Shown in pieces: positions 22,852 to 34,798 of a DNA stretch of 64,000 nt. Every line of letters starts with the position of its first letter. The stretch's first letter is position 1. Origin of the DNA: Corythucha ciliata (lineage: Eukaryota > Arthropoda > Insecta > Hemiptera > Tingidae); assembly GCA_038030265.1 (NCBI GenBank), contig CM075937.1, forward strand, positions 2,418,001 to 2,482,000, given 5' to 3'. Below the pieces are notes generated by a model, which was not told the origin of the DNA, ran no database searches, and was given only the letters and a program-made list of their open reading frames with translations. The position numbers were made by a program, and so were the translations under genes.

Positions 22852-22975
22852 ATGGTGGATTTCACCACCGAGAGTTATAAGGTTTGAGTTACGTTAACTC
22901 AGAGTTAACGAACATGTAAACAATTTTTAGAGTTTGTTGACTCCAACATTACGCCCCGGTGGTGAAATTCACCAT
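22852..22975. mobile_element. MITE-like element, 124 bp
   Basis: Terminal inverted repeats: ATGGTGGATTTCACCACCG (22,852-22,870) and CGGTGGTGAAATTCACCAT (22,957-22,975) match as reverse complements with one mismatch in 19. The interior also has short GTTAACTC/GAGTTAACG symmetry. It encodes nothing. It interrupts or borders the E4 reverse transcriptase fragment. The target duplication is unclear. Confidence 0.7.
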
Positions 22976-25835
22976 TTAGTCCCACCTCCCACCACACTTG
23001 GATTTCAATTTGAACCATTGTTTTCCTTGCTCTTTGAACCCTTTAATACAATTGTGCTTGCATAGCGCCGACATACATACATACACTTTGTCCACTAGTC
23101 AAACATTATTTTTGCTTCATCTCTGGGCGCGGGGGGGTGGGGGGGATCGAGCCTCAAACAAATAAGGGAATAACATTTTGCTGTTACGACAGGTGTTTCC
23201 GCTCTTTGACGCGATGGAAGTTTGAAAGTCAAATCAATTACATTACGGGCCGGTTTTATTGCTGCGAGCCTGCGAGGAGATAAACTTGCTATTTTTTTAA
23301 GTTCGGGTTTACGGAATAAAATAAGTATACGTTTATTAACTTTTAGCGGGGAAATGCATATACCTCTATCTTGACTAGGGTAGAAATTTACGAGGAAAGA
23401 ACACATTTTGTTAGAGTTGGGAGTGCGGTATATCTTATTCACCGAGCGGAAGAAACATGTCCTTATGCTTATTAATTTTTTACGTTAGCCCACTGATCGG
23501 TATTCACTCCCGGGTTTTCGAATCGTATAGTGCTTCAAAGGATCCGACGCTCCTCTTCTTATTAGAATGTCCTGACTCCTGGTGTTCCCAATTAAAACGA
23601 CGTTGTAGTCGAAGTATTTTTTGCGAATAAGTAATGCACAGTCAATGATTTAAAGGCAGTCACTCGTGCCCGATACGATTGATTGCCAACTTGCCCCTTC
23701 CCATCACTTGAAGTAACCCTACACACCCTAATTTTTACTTAGATGAAGCTAATTATCGTTCGTTTGAAATCCAATCAACAAGTTATACGAGATAAATTAA
23801 AAAACTTTCTGGGTAAGAAAGGGCAAGCCCTCTACGTCGTTCCTTTTTACTTCTACAGGCAGTGTTCTCCTTTCAAGAATAGGGCGAGGAGGGCCAATAC
23901 AACTTGGGTGGTGCCTCGACAAAAAAATTAAGACGCTTGCTGGCAAACATTGTGTTATTGTGTACGATGAATCGTTCACCTTTATGGGCGTGACATCATC
24001 TCAGTTACGATTTGAGGGCGTTTCCCGTTCCTCAAGGAATAGACTGGAGCCGCTCATAGAATGATATCATTAACTACTCATACTCCTGTGATGCAACTTC
24101 TTTCGTGAAAGAAAAATACACGTTCACACGTTGAGAGCTATTTATGAAGTGGCGTCGCGCGTATAAAATAGATTGTGGGCGTTTTACCATATCTTATTAA
24201 CGCTTGTGATTTACGATCAATTAATTATTGGGGGCAGGGGGGAAGATGAAAATGCATCGACAAAAAAAAAATGAATGAGTTTTCGGAATACGAACTACCT
24301 ATACAGGTTGAATTCCGAAGCTCTCCTCCGATGTCCAGCACAGCCGTTACAATTTATTCTCATTTATCATTGTTACACAAAACTCATGTTTTCACCCACC
24401 GCCAACGCCTATATGTATCCAACAAAACAAAAGTTGAGATTAGTAACATCGTTATACAGGGTGTTTGAGGTTTATGTGGCAATACTGAACCACGTGATAA
24501 ATTAGGTCATTTAGCATCGATTTCACGAAATGCACTATTATCGATAGTCAATTTGTTTTCGTGATATCGAATAAAAACTGATGTTTCCATGATTAGCTCT
24601 TTTTTTTCAAATTTGACTTGATATGTCACCGCACGAGGTTAATTTGAACAAAGTGAATAGTGCGTTGGAAACAGGACAAAATTGCCTACAAAATGAGCCC
24701 TAAAGAATTGGTGATTGTCCAATTTTGACTGGCATATCAGTCGATCAAAATCTTCCAAAATGCGTTTTGCGTTTTTCTCCTGCCTACTCTTCCGCTTCTC
24801 ATTCTTCTAACCTCAGTGGCATCAAACGTTCAGATAAATGGAAAAACACCTGCAATTTGTCCGACCAACGTCCCTTTTTTCTAAAATAAAACTTTTTGTG
24901 ACGGGAACTTCCGAATTCTTCGTGTTTTAAGCCTATATGTATACCGAACAGTTCATGCGATCATAATTCCATTTGAATCATTCACACCCCCCCCTCCTTT
25001 TCCTCCTCCTCACACCGAACTATCACCTCCACAACTAATTTTCTTCCAGACAACAGAAGGGGCTCCATTTTAAGCTCTGCTACCTATATCGTAACACATA
25101 AAGCTCATGCATTTTATTTTCCGTTCGTATTACCGAGAACAATAAGGCCCCGGGCCGGAAAAAATGAGTCCCGCCAATTTATGCCCTGTTGTTAACACGA
25201 TAATTTTGAACCTCTCTACCGGTGTAATGAACCTCACTAACCCGAAGGAAATGGACGAGAGCGGGGAGGTGCCCTTTAAGATTTTTTTTTTTTTTTAACG
25301 ACTCCCCTGCCACCCGTTAGAAAGTTCTCAGAGGCTTCGCCAGACGACTCGTGATCTTTCTTATTCAGTTTTATTACCGGCGAACTCATTAATCCTCTAA
25401 TTTAATTTTCCACCCCTCTTCGCCTTTTTTTTTTTTTTTTTTTTTACGATCTCTCCCGAGCGGATTCATTTTTATTCGTCAGCCTGCCTGATGAACGAAG
25501 CTTCTACGGGTCAAATGGAGGAACTAAAATAATTCTCAGCAGTTCGAAGAGGAAGACACGGCGTTTAAAAAAAAAAAAAAAAAATTAGGGCAGTAAAGTG
25601 GAAATACCATGATGTTTCTACGGAATTCCCCTGAAGATAGATGTTTACGAGACATTGTCAAAAAAGGTACTTTTATCTTGTAACACCCATCTTTCGGCAA
25701 GTCCAGCGCAAAACAAAAACGATAAAACTTGGAGCTTTCTAGAAGTGACCGAGTCTGTCAGATAAGATAAAAAAAAACAACATTTCACTGCCTATTCAGC
25801 GAAAAAAGTTCCTGGCATAGGTTTCGGACTGGTCG
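22976..25835. other. AT-rich non-coding DNA
   Basis: No gene is supported. There are homopolymer T runs near 25,282-25,298 and 25,427-25,445, a poly-A near 25,568-25,584, and a poly-G/C patch near 23,130-23,145. The short reading frames lack codon structure or known motifs. Confidence 0.55.
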
Positions 25836-25990
25836 TAATACTTTGGTAAACGGGTCAATAAAAGAAAACGACAACTTAACCAGTGTGCCAAAACGAGAGG
25901 AGGGATTCTTTATTATTTTTTGGTTATGAACAATGTAGCCTTAATAAGTGAGGCCAACCTCAACAATTCAGTATATTACAATATCCTTTC
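25836..25990 (-). repeat. LTR-like fragment, shared with 28,330 and with both duplication copies
   Basis: The opening 'GTAATACTTTGGTA' and 'CAATAAAAGAAAACGAC' repeat almost unchanged at 28,331-28,368. There they sit directly against a primer-site-like motif and gag remnant, identifying them as an LTR edge on the minus strand. The following part (cttaacca... through aattcagtatatt) repeats at 38,095-38,195 and 52,615-52,715. On the minus strand it contains an AATAAA. It is a decayed LTR piece. Confidence 0.55.
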
Positions 25991-26149
25991 ATTTATTTTC
26001 TTTTCTTTTTGATAAAAAAAAACATAATAGCCCAAAATGAAAACAATAATAATGAATAATACTACAAAACTTTAAAATTCACAAACTTTACGATACCAAA
26101 TTTGAACAAATTAAAACATGGCATAAACAGCTAACGAAATGCTAGTCCA

Positions 26150-26960
26150 AAAACTGCACTGGTCTCTTGAAGTTTAGAGCCCTAAACATTTCTAAACTGA
26201 CTTTACGAGCACTAAAAATGGATAAACTGACGAATCAGGTGACTACGGCCCTGAAAATGGCAAAATCGGCCATTCGAGCGCCGTAAATCCGTTCTCGCCT
26301 CGGCTTGGGACGTACTATTCGCGCCTATAACAGGTAAAATTGACTCTATGTGCCCTAAAAATGACAATTATGGCTATACAAGCCTTGAAATTGTCAAAAC
26401 TGACCCTATGTGCCTTGAAAACAGCTAAATGGGCGATTTATTAGCGCCTTGATAATGCCTAAACAGGCAATTGCCGCGCTGAAAAATGGCCAAACTGACC
26501 TTGGCGCCCAGGAAAGGATTGATCTGGCCATTCTCGCTCTTAAAAATGGCTAAACTGGCAATTGCTGCTTTAAAAACGGCAAAAACTGACCATTCGGACC
26601 CTTAAATGGCAAATCTGACTATTCATGCCATGAAAATTTCACACTGGCTATTTCTCCATATAAATGACCATAATGACAATTTGCGCAATAGAAATGGCAA
26701 ACTGACTAATCGCACTCTATGAAAAGGCAAAACTGACTTCAGGCTCTAAATTGGCGGGAAACATGGCATACTATTATTAATTAACGCTTTATAAATTGTC
26801 AAACTGATCATTTGCGCCCTTCACACAGGCTATAGATGGTGCAAATGACGATTTGTTCCTTTCAAAAAATGGCTGTTAGCTCAAAAAAGTAAAAAAAGAG
26901 GACAAACACGGCTATTCGCGAGACTTAAACCGGTAAGCTGACCACTGGTGTTTACGCACT
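26150..26960. repeat. Degenerate repeat tract, family II (reverse sense)
   Basis: Phrases such as 'CTGAAAATGGCCAAACTGACC' variants recur about every 30-40 bases. They match the reverse complement of the second half of the 330-1,830 tract. No coding potential is seen. Confidence 0.6.
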
Positions 26961-27341
26961 TGAACATGGGCCGTCCTCACATCACCAATTGGCTGACCCC
27001 CACCCCCCTATCCAATCACCGATATGAATACATGAATACTTTCATCTCTAAATCGATCAATATTTAAGTGCTTAAATTGTTGCTGAACAGCCAACTTCTT
27101 AGATTTCCAGAAAACTCCTAGTCTTTCAGCCAGCTGTCAATTTCTTCATGACCCTCGTAGGAAGTGTAAAAAATTATTAAAAACTTCTACTGTTTGTCAG
27201 CTTTCGAATGGCCTGCTTAGTTCTGGATTATTCTTTTTTTTCTTCCGATATAGAAGCAAAAACGCGTGAAAAAACCACCAAAAGTATCCGTTTTTAAGCA
27301 TCCCTTCAGGTAAGGCAATCGCTTCCGCGAGCGCGCCCTCG

Positions 27342-27657
27342 GCCATATTTTGTCCCTCATTTAATTATAATTATCAACTGGTCTCGTTTGTTTTTTGCTA
27401 CAATGACAATTTTTTCATTCATGGTATTGTGTTTACCCTAACTAAGGGACCTTTAAAGACGAGTAGACGCATACGACGCCATGTTCGTTCTTATCAGTTT
27501 AATATAAACGGTTGGGGGTGGTTTGTTGACATTCACAAAACATCAACAAAAGGTGGATTTACAAGACTGATAATTGATAAGAGCGAACATGGCGTCTGTG
27601 ATTTTATCTGTCTGATTATAGGTTCTCTACCCTAACGACTGAGGGACAAAATATGGC
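27342..27657. mobile_element. Nested-hairpin element, about 316 bp
   Basis: The outer arms GCCATATTTTGTCCCTC (27,342-27,358) and GAGGGACAAAATATGGC (27,641-27,657) are exact reverse complements. The inner arms (27,475-27,496 and 27,575-27,596; GACGCCATGTTCG... against ...CGAACATGGCGTC) pair with one mismatch in 22. Two concentric hairpins suggest a MITE or one MITE inserted within another. No target duplication is certain. Confidence 0.6.
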
Positions 27658-28009
27658 GCTGAAATCCGAATCGGGAACGGACACGAGATAAGAGTTGGGT
27701 TATATTACCTTTCCTGGTTACCCCAAATGTATTACAGTATTGAGTGATTTACTTATATTTACTAAATTCAAACGTTCCAAAAGTTGCTTTATGGTTTGTG
27801 AGCTGAAATTTAGGCCTATTGTAAGCAATTGATCCACAGACGGTGATAGTTTCTCCCGGTTTTCAGTCACTGAGGCAGAACAGAATGTGTATTCCCCACA
27901 TCGCTCGGCCATGAAAGTCTTGTTCCTATGTCACTTGGAAAATAAATTTTGACTCGAGAATCATCAAAACGTGTTCTTTTTATTCTATAATACACAATGG
28001 CGTTTATTC

Positions 28010-28285
28010 GACCGATCCAAAAGGAACGAAATGCCGGTGAACAACACGTTTGTTGGGTGCTACTCGAGGGCTGGAAAGGACCGTGTATCCTTCTTCAGAT
28101 TCCGTTTTCGATAAAAACAAAAATTGGTCCATTCTTTCGTTATATATCTCCCAATCGTCATTTAAATCAAACTCCGGGAGATTTCCGACCGATACCGTTT
28201 GTACCACGAGCCTATCGCTTCCGTAATATCAACACCCGCCGCGCCTTGCGTTTCTGTGCCCCCGACCGTGGACATCACGAATAAT
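28010..28285 (-). pseudogene. LTR-retrotransposon gag N-terminal fragment
   Basis: The minus-strand reading contains LPEFDLNDDWEIYNERMDQF, a pattern typical of the start of Ty3/gypsy-type Gag (a DDW..Y.ERM.QF block). An upstream piece, GVDITEAIGSWYKR, is in a second frame, so one frameshift separates them. Similarity fades after residue ~35 and the frame ends near 28,010. The fragment lies immediately downstream, in its own sense, of a primer-site-like motif and an LTR edge at 28,312-28,371. It is too short to be functional. Confidence 0.5.
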
Positions 28286-28311
28286 AATAACAACTTGATT
28301 TTTTTTACCAA

Positions 28312-28371
28312 CTTTTCCTCGTCGCCACTTGTAATACTTTGGTACACGGACCAATAAAAGAAAACGACATG
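28312..28371 (-). mobile_element. LTR 3' edge and primer-binding-site-like motif
   Basis: On the minus strand an LTR-like end (...CCAAAGTATTACA, + start at 28,330) is followed immediately by AGTGGCGACGAGGAAAAG (28,312-28,329), then the gag fragment. TGGCGACGAGG directly after an LTR is common in insect gypsy-type elements. Only about 42 bp of the LTR remain before unrelated sequence begins at about 28,372. Confidence 0.5.
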
Positions 28372-31300
28372 CTAACTATAAAAACTATTGGCCCCGCAAA
28401 GATTACGCGATTGCCCCTGGTTGCGTCTGAAAGAACATTCCTAGAGTAGACACACAATGATGGTAGTTACTGGTTGCTATTGCTACAGCATTGTTTACAG
28501 TTTTGCCTTCTGTTCATAGAGGTAAATAACTGGAGAAAGCCTGAATAGGCTGGGGGGTGGGTAGAAGGATTGTCACAAATATGGCCGCCAAAGTACACCT
28601 TCAGAACCTTGAATTTACCTCTACATCGTCAGGTTATCAACAAAAATGCTCACCTCCCCCCTGAGATTAATGCAAAATTACAAAAAAAGAGCCCGAGTTA
28701 GAATGAACAAGGGGTATTTGTATTTCAGGGAATATGTTCGGTAAAAACTAAATCAAACTCGTCAACACTCTCGTTCTCAAAGCGTGGACGACTCATACGA
28801 TTTCATTGTAAATGTCATCGTTCGTGGCACGTAGCCGTGTTTTCAAGTGTATTTTGGTGTTTGTTTTCTAAAATAAGTGGCTCTGATCGCTTTCTATCAA
28901 CATACTAGGAAAAATATTACATGGCGAGACAGTGACGAGTTCAGAAAGAGCCGCTCCGTCTCTTGAGGACTGCGAAACAAGGATTTAAACAAAAGTCGCC
29001 ACACTCATGCAGTTCTCGCTGTGCTCGAACCACGGGTTTTCTCATTCGCAGTGCTGGTACATACATATAATGTTGTACATACATATAATGTTTCTTGATT
29101 TCTTAGCCCTGTATTTCTCTTTGCTATCAGAGGATCGACCCCTGAAGAAACATACCCAAAAATACACAACACATCAACACATTACTAAAAAACAAGTCAT
29201 CTTGAACTCAGAAACATGACGTATTCCATAAAAAATAAGAGTGACGGATTTCTCGGTGGCTTCGGTCGTGATTCCCGGAAGAGGATTGGAGCTTCTTGCG
29301 CACTTTGAAATATCCGGAAAAGAAGTCCAACAACTCGCGCATGGTCGACCGTTTAAAATAAAGATTCTCCGGAGTATAGTTTGTTGTGGGTTATTCACTT
29401 TATTAATATCCTGTGATACAATCTAAAAACTCACAGTGACAATTTCTAAACATACTAGAGGAAAAAAGAACAAAACTAGTAATTCAAAGTGGACATGTGT
29501 AAATAAAAAACAACTTGACTTGAGGTTACTTTGTGGTTCACAAGGTGCACCTCCCACCATAACTACGGTCAACTAATTTCAAGCCCAAGCTTTCTTCATT
29601 CATTTTTATCTCTATGCTTCTGGTGGATGTGTTTAAAGCGGCTTGAAGTTACGCAGAAATTCGCTCTTAGTTTTTTCTAGAATTTTGTCGGCAGTGCCGG
29701 CTTTAAGGGTGGGCGAGCCGTGCGACCGCCCGAGGGCGCCGTGTGCTGAGGGGCACGCCCAGCAAAATGATGGAGGGGGGAAGGCGGACGAGAAAAAAAT
29801 AACTAAGAAGCGCATTTGCTTTACGAATATGTATATCATAACTATAAAATTCTAAACAAATTAGATAACAAAGATTGGGAGAACTACAGAAGCCGGGGCG
29901 CACAAAGAGCTAATACACAGTAGATTCTTGGGCTTAGATATCAAGTAAATCGATGGAAATAATTGGAGATTTTCCTCAATATTTGCAGCAAATTAGCGAT
30001 TTTTCTCCATTTCAGCAGTTTTTAATTAGCGATTTTCTCAATTAACGCTGTGGGTTAGCGTTTTTCTAAATTTTAGCAGCTAATCAGCCATTCTTTTAAA
30101 TTTCAGTCGTGAATTAGCGTTTTTCGCTAATTGAGCTGCAAAATAGTGGTTTTTCTCTTTTGTATCAAAAATTTCAATTGCGAATTTGCCATTTTATTAT
30201 CCATTTTACCCCCAAAAATTAGTTTTTTGCCCACAATTTTACCCACGGGTTTCACACTTTTACTTTACTTTACTTCGTTGTTTCCTGCTTTTTTCTCCTT
30301 TCTGCGCTTGCAAAAAGCGGGGCACATCTCAGTCTTACCAAAGAACAGAAAAGTGACGTTTTTTTTCTTAATTTTAGTTATAAAGTGGCATCTTGCCCAT
30401 TTCGCGACTAAAGTTTCCTTATAGCTCTTAAGTATGCTTATAAAAAACGCTAATTAGAGCCTAGATGTGTGGAAACAACAATTTTCTGCTTCTGACGGCA
30501 AGTTGCTGCCTCAAAATGAGAAAACTGGATAACTCATTGCTTTAAGAGCAAACAATCGCTAATTTGCAGCTAAAAATAAGAAAAAGTGCTAATTCATGGA
30601 AGAAAAATTGAGAAAAAACGCTCATTAGTGGCTAAAAACAGAAAAAATACTAATTCATTGCAAAAATTCAGAAAAATCGCGAATTGGCGGTTAAATTGAA
30701 ATGAATCGCTAATTCACGGCTAAAATGGTGAAAAATCGCTAATACGCCGCTAAAATGGAAAAAATAGCTTATTCATCGATAAAAGTGAAAAGAAGCGTTG
30801 AAGTGAGGAGAAAACCCTAATTCGCGGCCAAATTAATGAAATACCTATAGGTAATGCGCGGCGAAAATTGGGGAAAACTCTAATTCGTGGCTGACAATGT
30901 AGAAAAATCTGTAATTAGCGGCTTCAATGAGGAAAAACGCTAATTTGTGGTTAGAATAAAGTAAAAGGGCTAATTGAGGGGGTAATTAGGGAAAATTTGT
31001 TAATTCACAGAAAATTGTGAAAATAACACACCACGGTTTGCGGAGGAAATTTTGTGGCCAATTAGGAAAAAGCGGTAATTTGCGGCAAAAATTGAGAAAA
31101 TTCACGGCTGAAATGGAGACAAATGGCTGATTCACTGATGCAATTGAGAAAAATCGCTAATTGTAGGAAAAATGCTAATTTGGTTAAAATGGAAAAAACG
31201 CCATATCGCGGCTTTATTCAGAACAGTGAATTTATAGGGGCGCCAATGATAGATTCACCCGGGGGCGCCAAATGCCTTAAGCCGGCACTGTTTGTTGGTA

Positions 31301-31825
31301 AAATTAACGAAAAATAGGGAGACCCATGAGGAGATGATGACAGGAGTGGATCAAGATCTGAACCCTAGGAGCAGGGGGGGGGGGGGCAATACTGATGTTT
31401 TTCTACCGGTAACTCTAAAAGGGCGCGTTCTACAGAAGCATCTTCTCTGCAAATTGTTCAATAATTGTTGCATCGTTGCACATAGCGATATTTCCATATA
31501 TATATATGAGTGTCCATGATCACGATTGACGTCGAATGTCCTTCATGTCTCATGATCATGGTGACCGATGGTGGGGAGGCGTTGGACCGATGGGTAACTA
31601 AAATTGATGTTATAACGCACGTGCTTGTCGTTGTGTGTGGCTTCACTACACTCCAACTATTGAATCATGTACTCATGTAGTAACCATTGCAATTATTTTA
31701 TTCGAGTTTTGTTGAAGCACCCCGCTCGTCCCGCAACGTTCACTGTCTACTCTACGTCAGTTCGCAAAAAGTCCGCCAGTTGCACTGAGGTGAATCTTTG
31801 CGGGGCCAATAGTTATAGTAACAAA
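28372..31825. repeat. Distant inverted repeat pair bounding 3.45 kb
   Basis: ACTATTGGCCCCGCAAAGAT at about 28,384-28,403 recurs as its reverse complement at about 31,794-31,813, with looser similarity beyond (CTATAA). The pair encloses the hAT-like element at 29,692-31,290 and otherwise AT-rich non-coding DNA. It could be the terminal repeats of a larger transposon that later received the hAT-like insertion. No target duplication was found. Confidence 0.4.
29692..31290. mobile_element. hAT-like non-autonomous element, 1,599 bp
   Basis: The ends CAGTGCCGGCTTTAAG (29,692 on) and CTTAAGCCGGCACTG (to 31,290) are inverted repeats. They are flanked by 8-bp direct repeats, TTTGTCGG (29,684-29,691) and TTTGTTGG (31,291-31,298), one mismatch apart. 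An 8-bp target duplication with CAG...CTG ends fits the hAT superfamily. No transposase is present. The interior is family I repeat: T-rich sense at 29,960-30,300, A-rich sense at 30,470-31,230, so the element can fold back on itself. Confidence 0.75.
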
Positions 31826-31849
31826 ACTATAAAATAGCCGAAAATTGAA

Positions 31850-33320
31850 GTTTATTTTCCATTTTAGCCGTGAATTACTGGGCTTTTCCTCTCACGCACC
31901 TCTTACACTTTGTCCGCAAATAGGTGATTTTCCTCAATTTTAGCTGCGAAGTAGCGTTTTTATCCCGCATGCTAGCGATTTTTCTCAATTTTTGCCATGA
32001 ATTGAAGTTTTTCTCGATTTTTGCAGCAAATTAGCGATTTCTTACCTTTTCAGCAGTTAATTAGCACTTTGAGCTGCAAATGTAGCGTTTTTCGTTAATT
32101 TCAGCCTCAAACAAATTAGCAATTAGCTGGCAGCAAATTAGCGGTGTACGAAACTATTTTTGCGAATTAGCTATTTTTCTCAATTTTTGCTGTGGATTAG
32201 CGTATGTCCCAATTTAGCAGATAATTAACCATTATTCCCAATTTCAGTCGTGAATTAGCATTTTTCGAAAATTAGCTGTGATTAGTGGCTTCTCACTTTT
32301 TTATCCACGAATGGGCAATTTTTTGCAATTTTAGTTGCGAATTTGTCATTTTTATCAATTTTAGCCCCGAATTAGCGTGTTTTTTTTTCTATCGTATAGC
32401 CTTAGCGGATTTTCATGCCTTTTAGCGCTTGCAGAAAAGCAAAAACTGGGCCACGTCTCAATTTCACCAACAGAAAATTAGCGTTTTTTCTTCATTTTAG
32501 GTATAAAGTGGCATCTATATACCGCGAATCAGCGATTTTTTTCTTAATTTCGGTATGGATGTTTCATCGAGATACTGCGAATGAAGGCTTTTGAACAGTT
32601 TTGGCCACGAATACTAGTGATTTATCCCAACTTTTTGCAGCGTTGGTACTTGCCTGCAAGAAAATTCTCATCTTCATCTGCTTACGGACCTAACAAAAAA
32701 AAAACTGGGGAGCAGCGTATTCTCTCTATTTTAGCCGCGAAGTTACTTCTAGAAGGCCGCGTTATCTCTCAATTTGAGCTTCAGAATAGCGCTTTTGTGG
32801 GCTAAATCGTTATTCAGCTACACTCTTTCCTGATCACCTGCAAGAGCACTCCATCCTGGGTCGGAAGGATTGAAAATCGTCGAAAGGAGCCAATATCGCG
32901 GTCGAACTGCATGCCAAAAAATCGTTTTCACTTACATGAACATAGATGAACATAGATCCTTTAGTGTCCACATTATCTCGTTACGCTACTAATTCACGGA
33001 CAGAAGTGAGAAAAAGCACTACTTCGCGGCTCAAGTTTCCTTAAAGCTTCCGCGGATAAAGTACAGAAAAAGCGCTAATTCATGAATGAAATTGAGAAAA
33101 ATGGCTCATTAGCGGTTAAAATCAAGAAAAAAACGAAATCACCGCAAAAACTCGGAAAAAACGCTAATTCACCGCTAAAATGTCTAAAAATCGTTAATCC
33201 ATGGCTAATTCACCGATAAAATTGAGAAGCGCGATTTGAATGGAGATAAAATTCGCGGCTTCTAAAGGTAGCTTTGTGACACAAAGTGAAAAAATCGCTT
33301 AATCATCAGCCAAAAGCCAA
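31850..33320. repeat. Family I degenerate repeat tract with sense switch
   Basis: The T-rich sense (AATTTTAGC...TTAGCG) runs from 31,850 to about 32,810. After a spacer the A-rich sense runs from about 32,990 to 33,320, a fold-back layout like that of 29,692-31,290. The segment 32,922-33,230 is closely repeated at 51,333-51,690, where it has about 44 extra bases near 51,400. Confidence 0.6.
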
Positions 33321-33804
33321 AAGCTTTACATACGTGAGCCAAACACAACTCGCCGGTAAAACTCCACTTCCCTCACTTGTTGTGAAATATACTATCATTT
33401 CACTTGTCTCGCGAAAAATATCGTGCATACCTCAATTCACTTGCTCGTAATCATTTAGCCGACTCGGCTTTGCCTCGCCAGCCAAACAACGTAGTCGCAA
33501 ATAAAATGGCACTTGCGTGTCTCGTTATATGTAAGATACTATTAAAAAAAAAAAAAAATGATTATTTTAGAGCCTAGGGGATAAAACATTCACTTTATCG
33601 CTGTGACCCAAAAAATCAGCCCATGTTTTAATAAAAAAATACTGTACACACCGCGTCAAAAAAGTGATTTTGGGGATTTGGGGGGGCGGGGGCTACGCCT
33701 CGCCCGTCCAATTATTTCTTTCGGCCTCGAAAAAATCGCTTTCTTGCCTAGGCGTATAATCTATTATTCCTAAGATCATTCTTAAACAAGTGTTTGAGCA
33801 GACG

Positions 33805-33917
33805 TTCATCGTGCGTAAAGACCTACTTGACACACGCCGTGCGGTAAAGAGTTCACGGTAAATGAGTTAACTCTTTACGACTCGGCGTGTGTAAAGTAGG
33901 TCTTTAAGCACGATGAA
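33805..33917. mobile_element. 113-bp near-perfect hairpin (MITE-like)
   Basis: The left arm TTCATCGTGCGTAAAGACCT and onward (to about 33,853) pairs with the right arm ending ...AGGTCTTTAAGCACGATGAA at 33,917, with about five mismatches in 49 positions and a short loop. It encodes nothing. Either a young miniature element or an RNA-forming hairpin. Confidence 0.65.
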
Positions 33918-34798
33918 TGGTGGGTGAAGGATGAGTGGAACCGTAAAAATTATAACCCAAAAAGGTCAAACTCAGTTGATTATGTTGGTGAGTTGGTAGA
34001 AGAATTGAGGCAGGGAAACCCGCTTTCATCTTACGCGCTTCTTTTGTTTCTTCTTTTTTATTTCTCTGGAATGAAGTTGTGTGGCAAATGGGAGACTTTA
34101 CGGAACCGTTAAATTAAATAATTATGAACCTAATTGGCTTTAAAAGGCTTTGAACGATCGAAGGTAAAAAAAAAAAGTACGATCCTGAGGCGTATAATCG
34201 CACTACAAACTCTACCGATGATGGCACTCGACTTCTTCTCGTGTCACAAACATCGTTGCTTCGTTCGTTAAAAGCTCCTTCACGCATAGGTATCGTAATA
34301 AAAAAATGGGTTAGGGTTCCCGGGGGGCCGGTGCAATACAATGCAACCTATGGTTGCCCGCGCACTAGGCAGCAAAGATTTCCAGGCTGGGGCAGCCACT
34401 AGGACAGGCCCAACTGCACAGCAGCCGACTGGCGCCGTGCCGCGGCCAGGCTGCTTAGTGCAAGGGAACCCTAATTTTGCGTTGGAAACTTCCCTGGGCC
34501 ACTATCATCAAACTCGACACCGCTTTCAATTTTTTTTTTTTTTTTTTTAACTAACATTGCCAGTCGAAGGAGGCTCTGATGTATGAGGGGGGGATTGTGC
34601 ACCTCTGCCTCTTCGTGTCTGGGAAGGGAAGTCTCTTGCTTGAACTAAATGAGTTGGCATGTGCGAGATTTTGAGTTGATCTCGTTGAATTCCCAACTGT
34701 TCCCCTTTCACGTTCTCAGTGTGACGATTGTTTTAAAGGCACGATTCTATTTTGGGGCAATTACAAAGCTCTTTGGTCATTAATCAGTAGTTGTCACT
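33918..34798. other. Non-coding DNA with a GC-rich patch and poly-T
   Basis: No gene is supported. A GC-rich patch at about 34,315-34,500 stands out from its AT-rich surroundings and ends close to an 18-base poly-T near 34,531. This could be the edge of a retroposed sequence on the minus strand, but nothing in it is recognisable. Confidence 0.4.

Noticed and set aside
330..33320. CRISPR array from the regularly repeated phrases
   Set aside because: Repeats are strongly degenerate without conserved units and unique spacers, and the window is eukaryotic.
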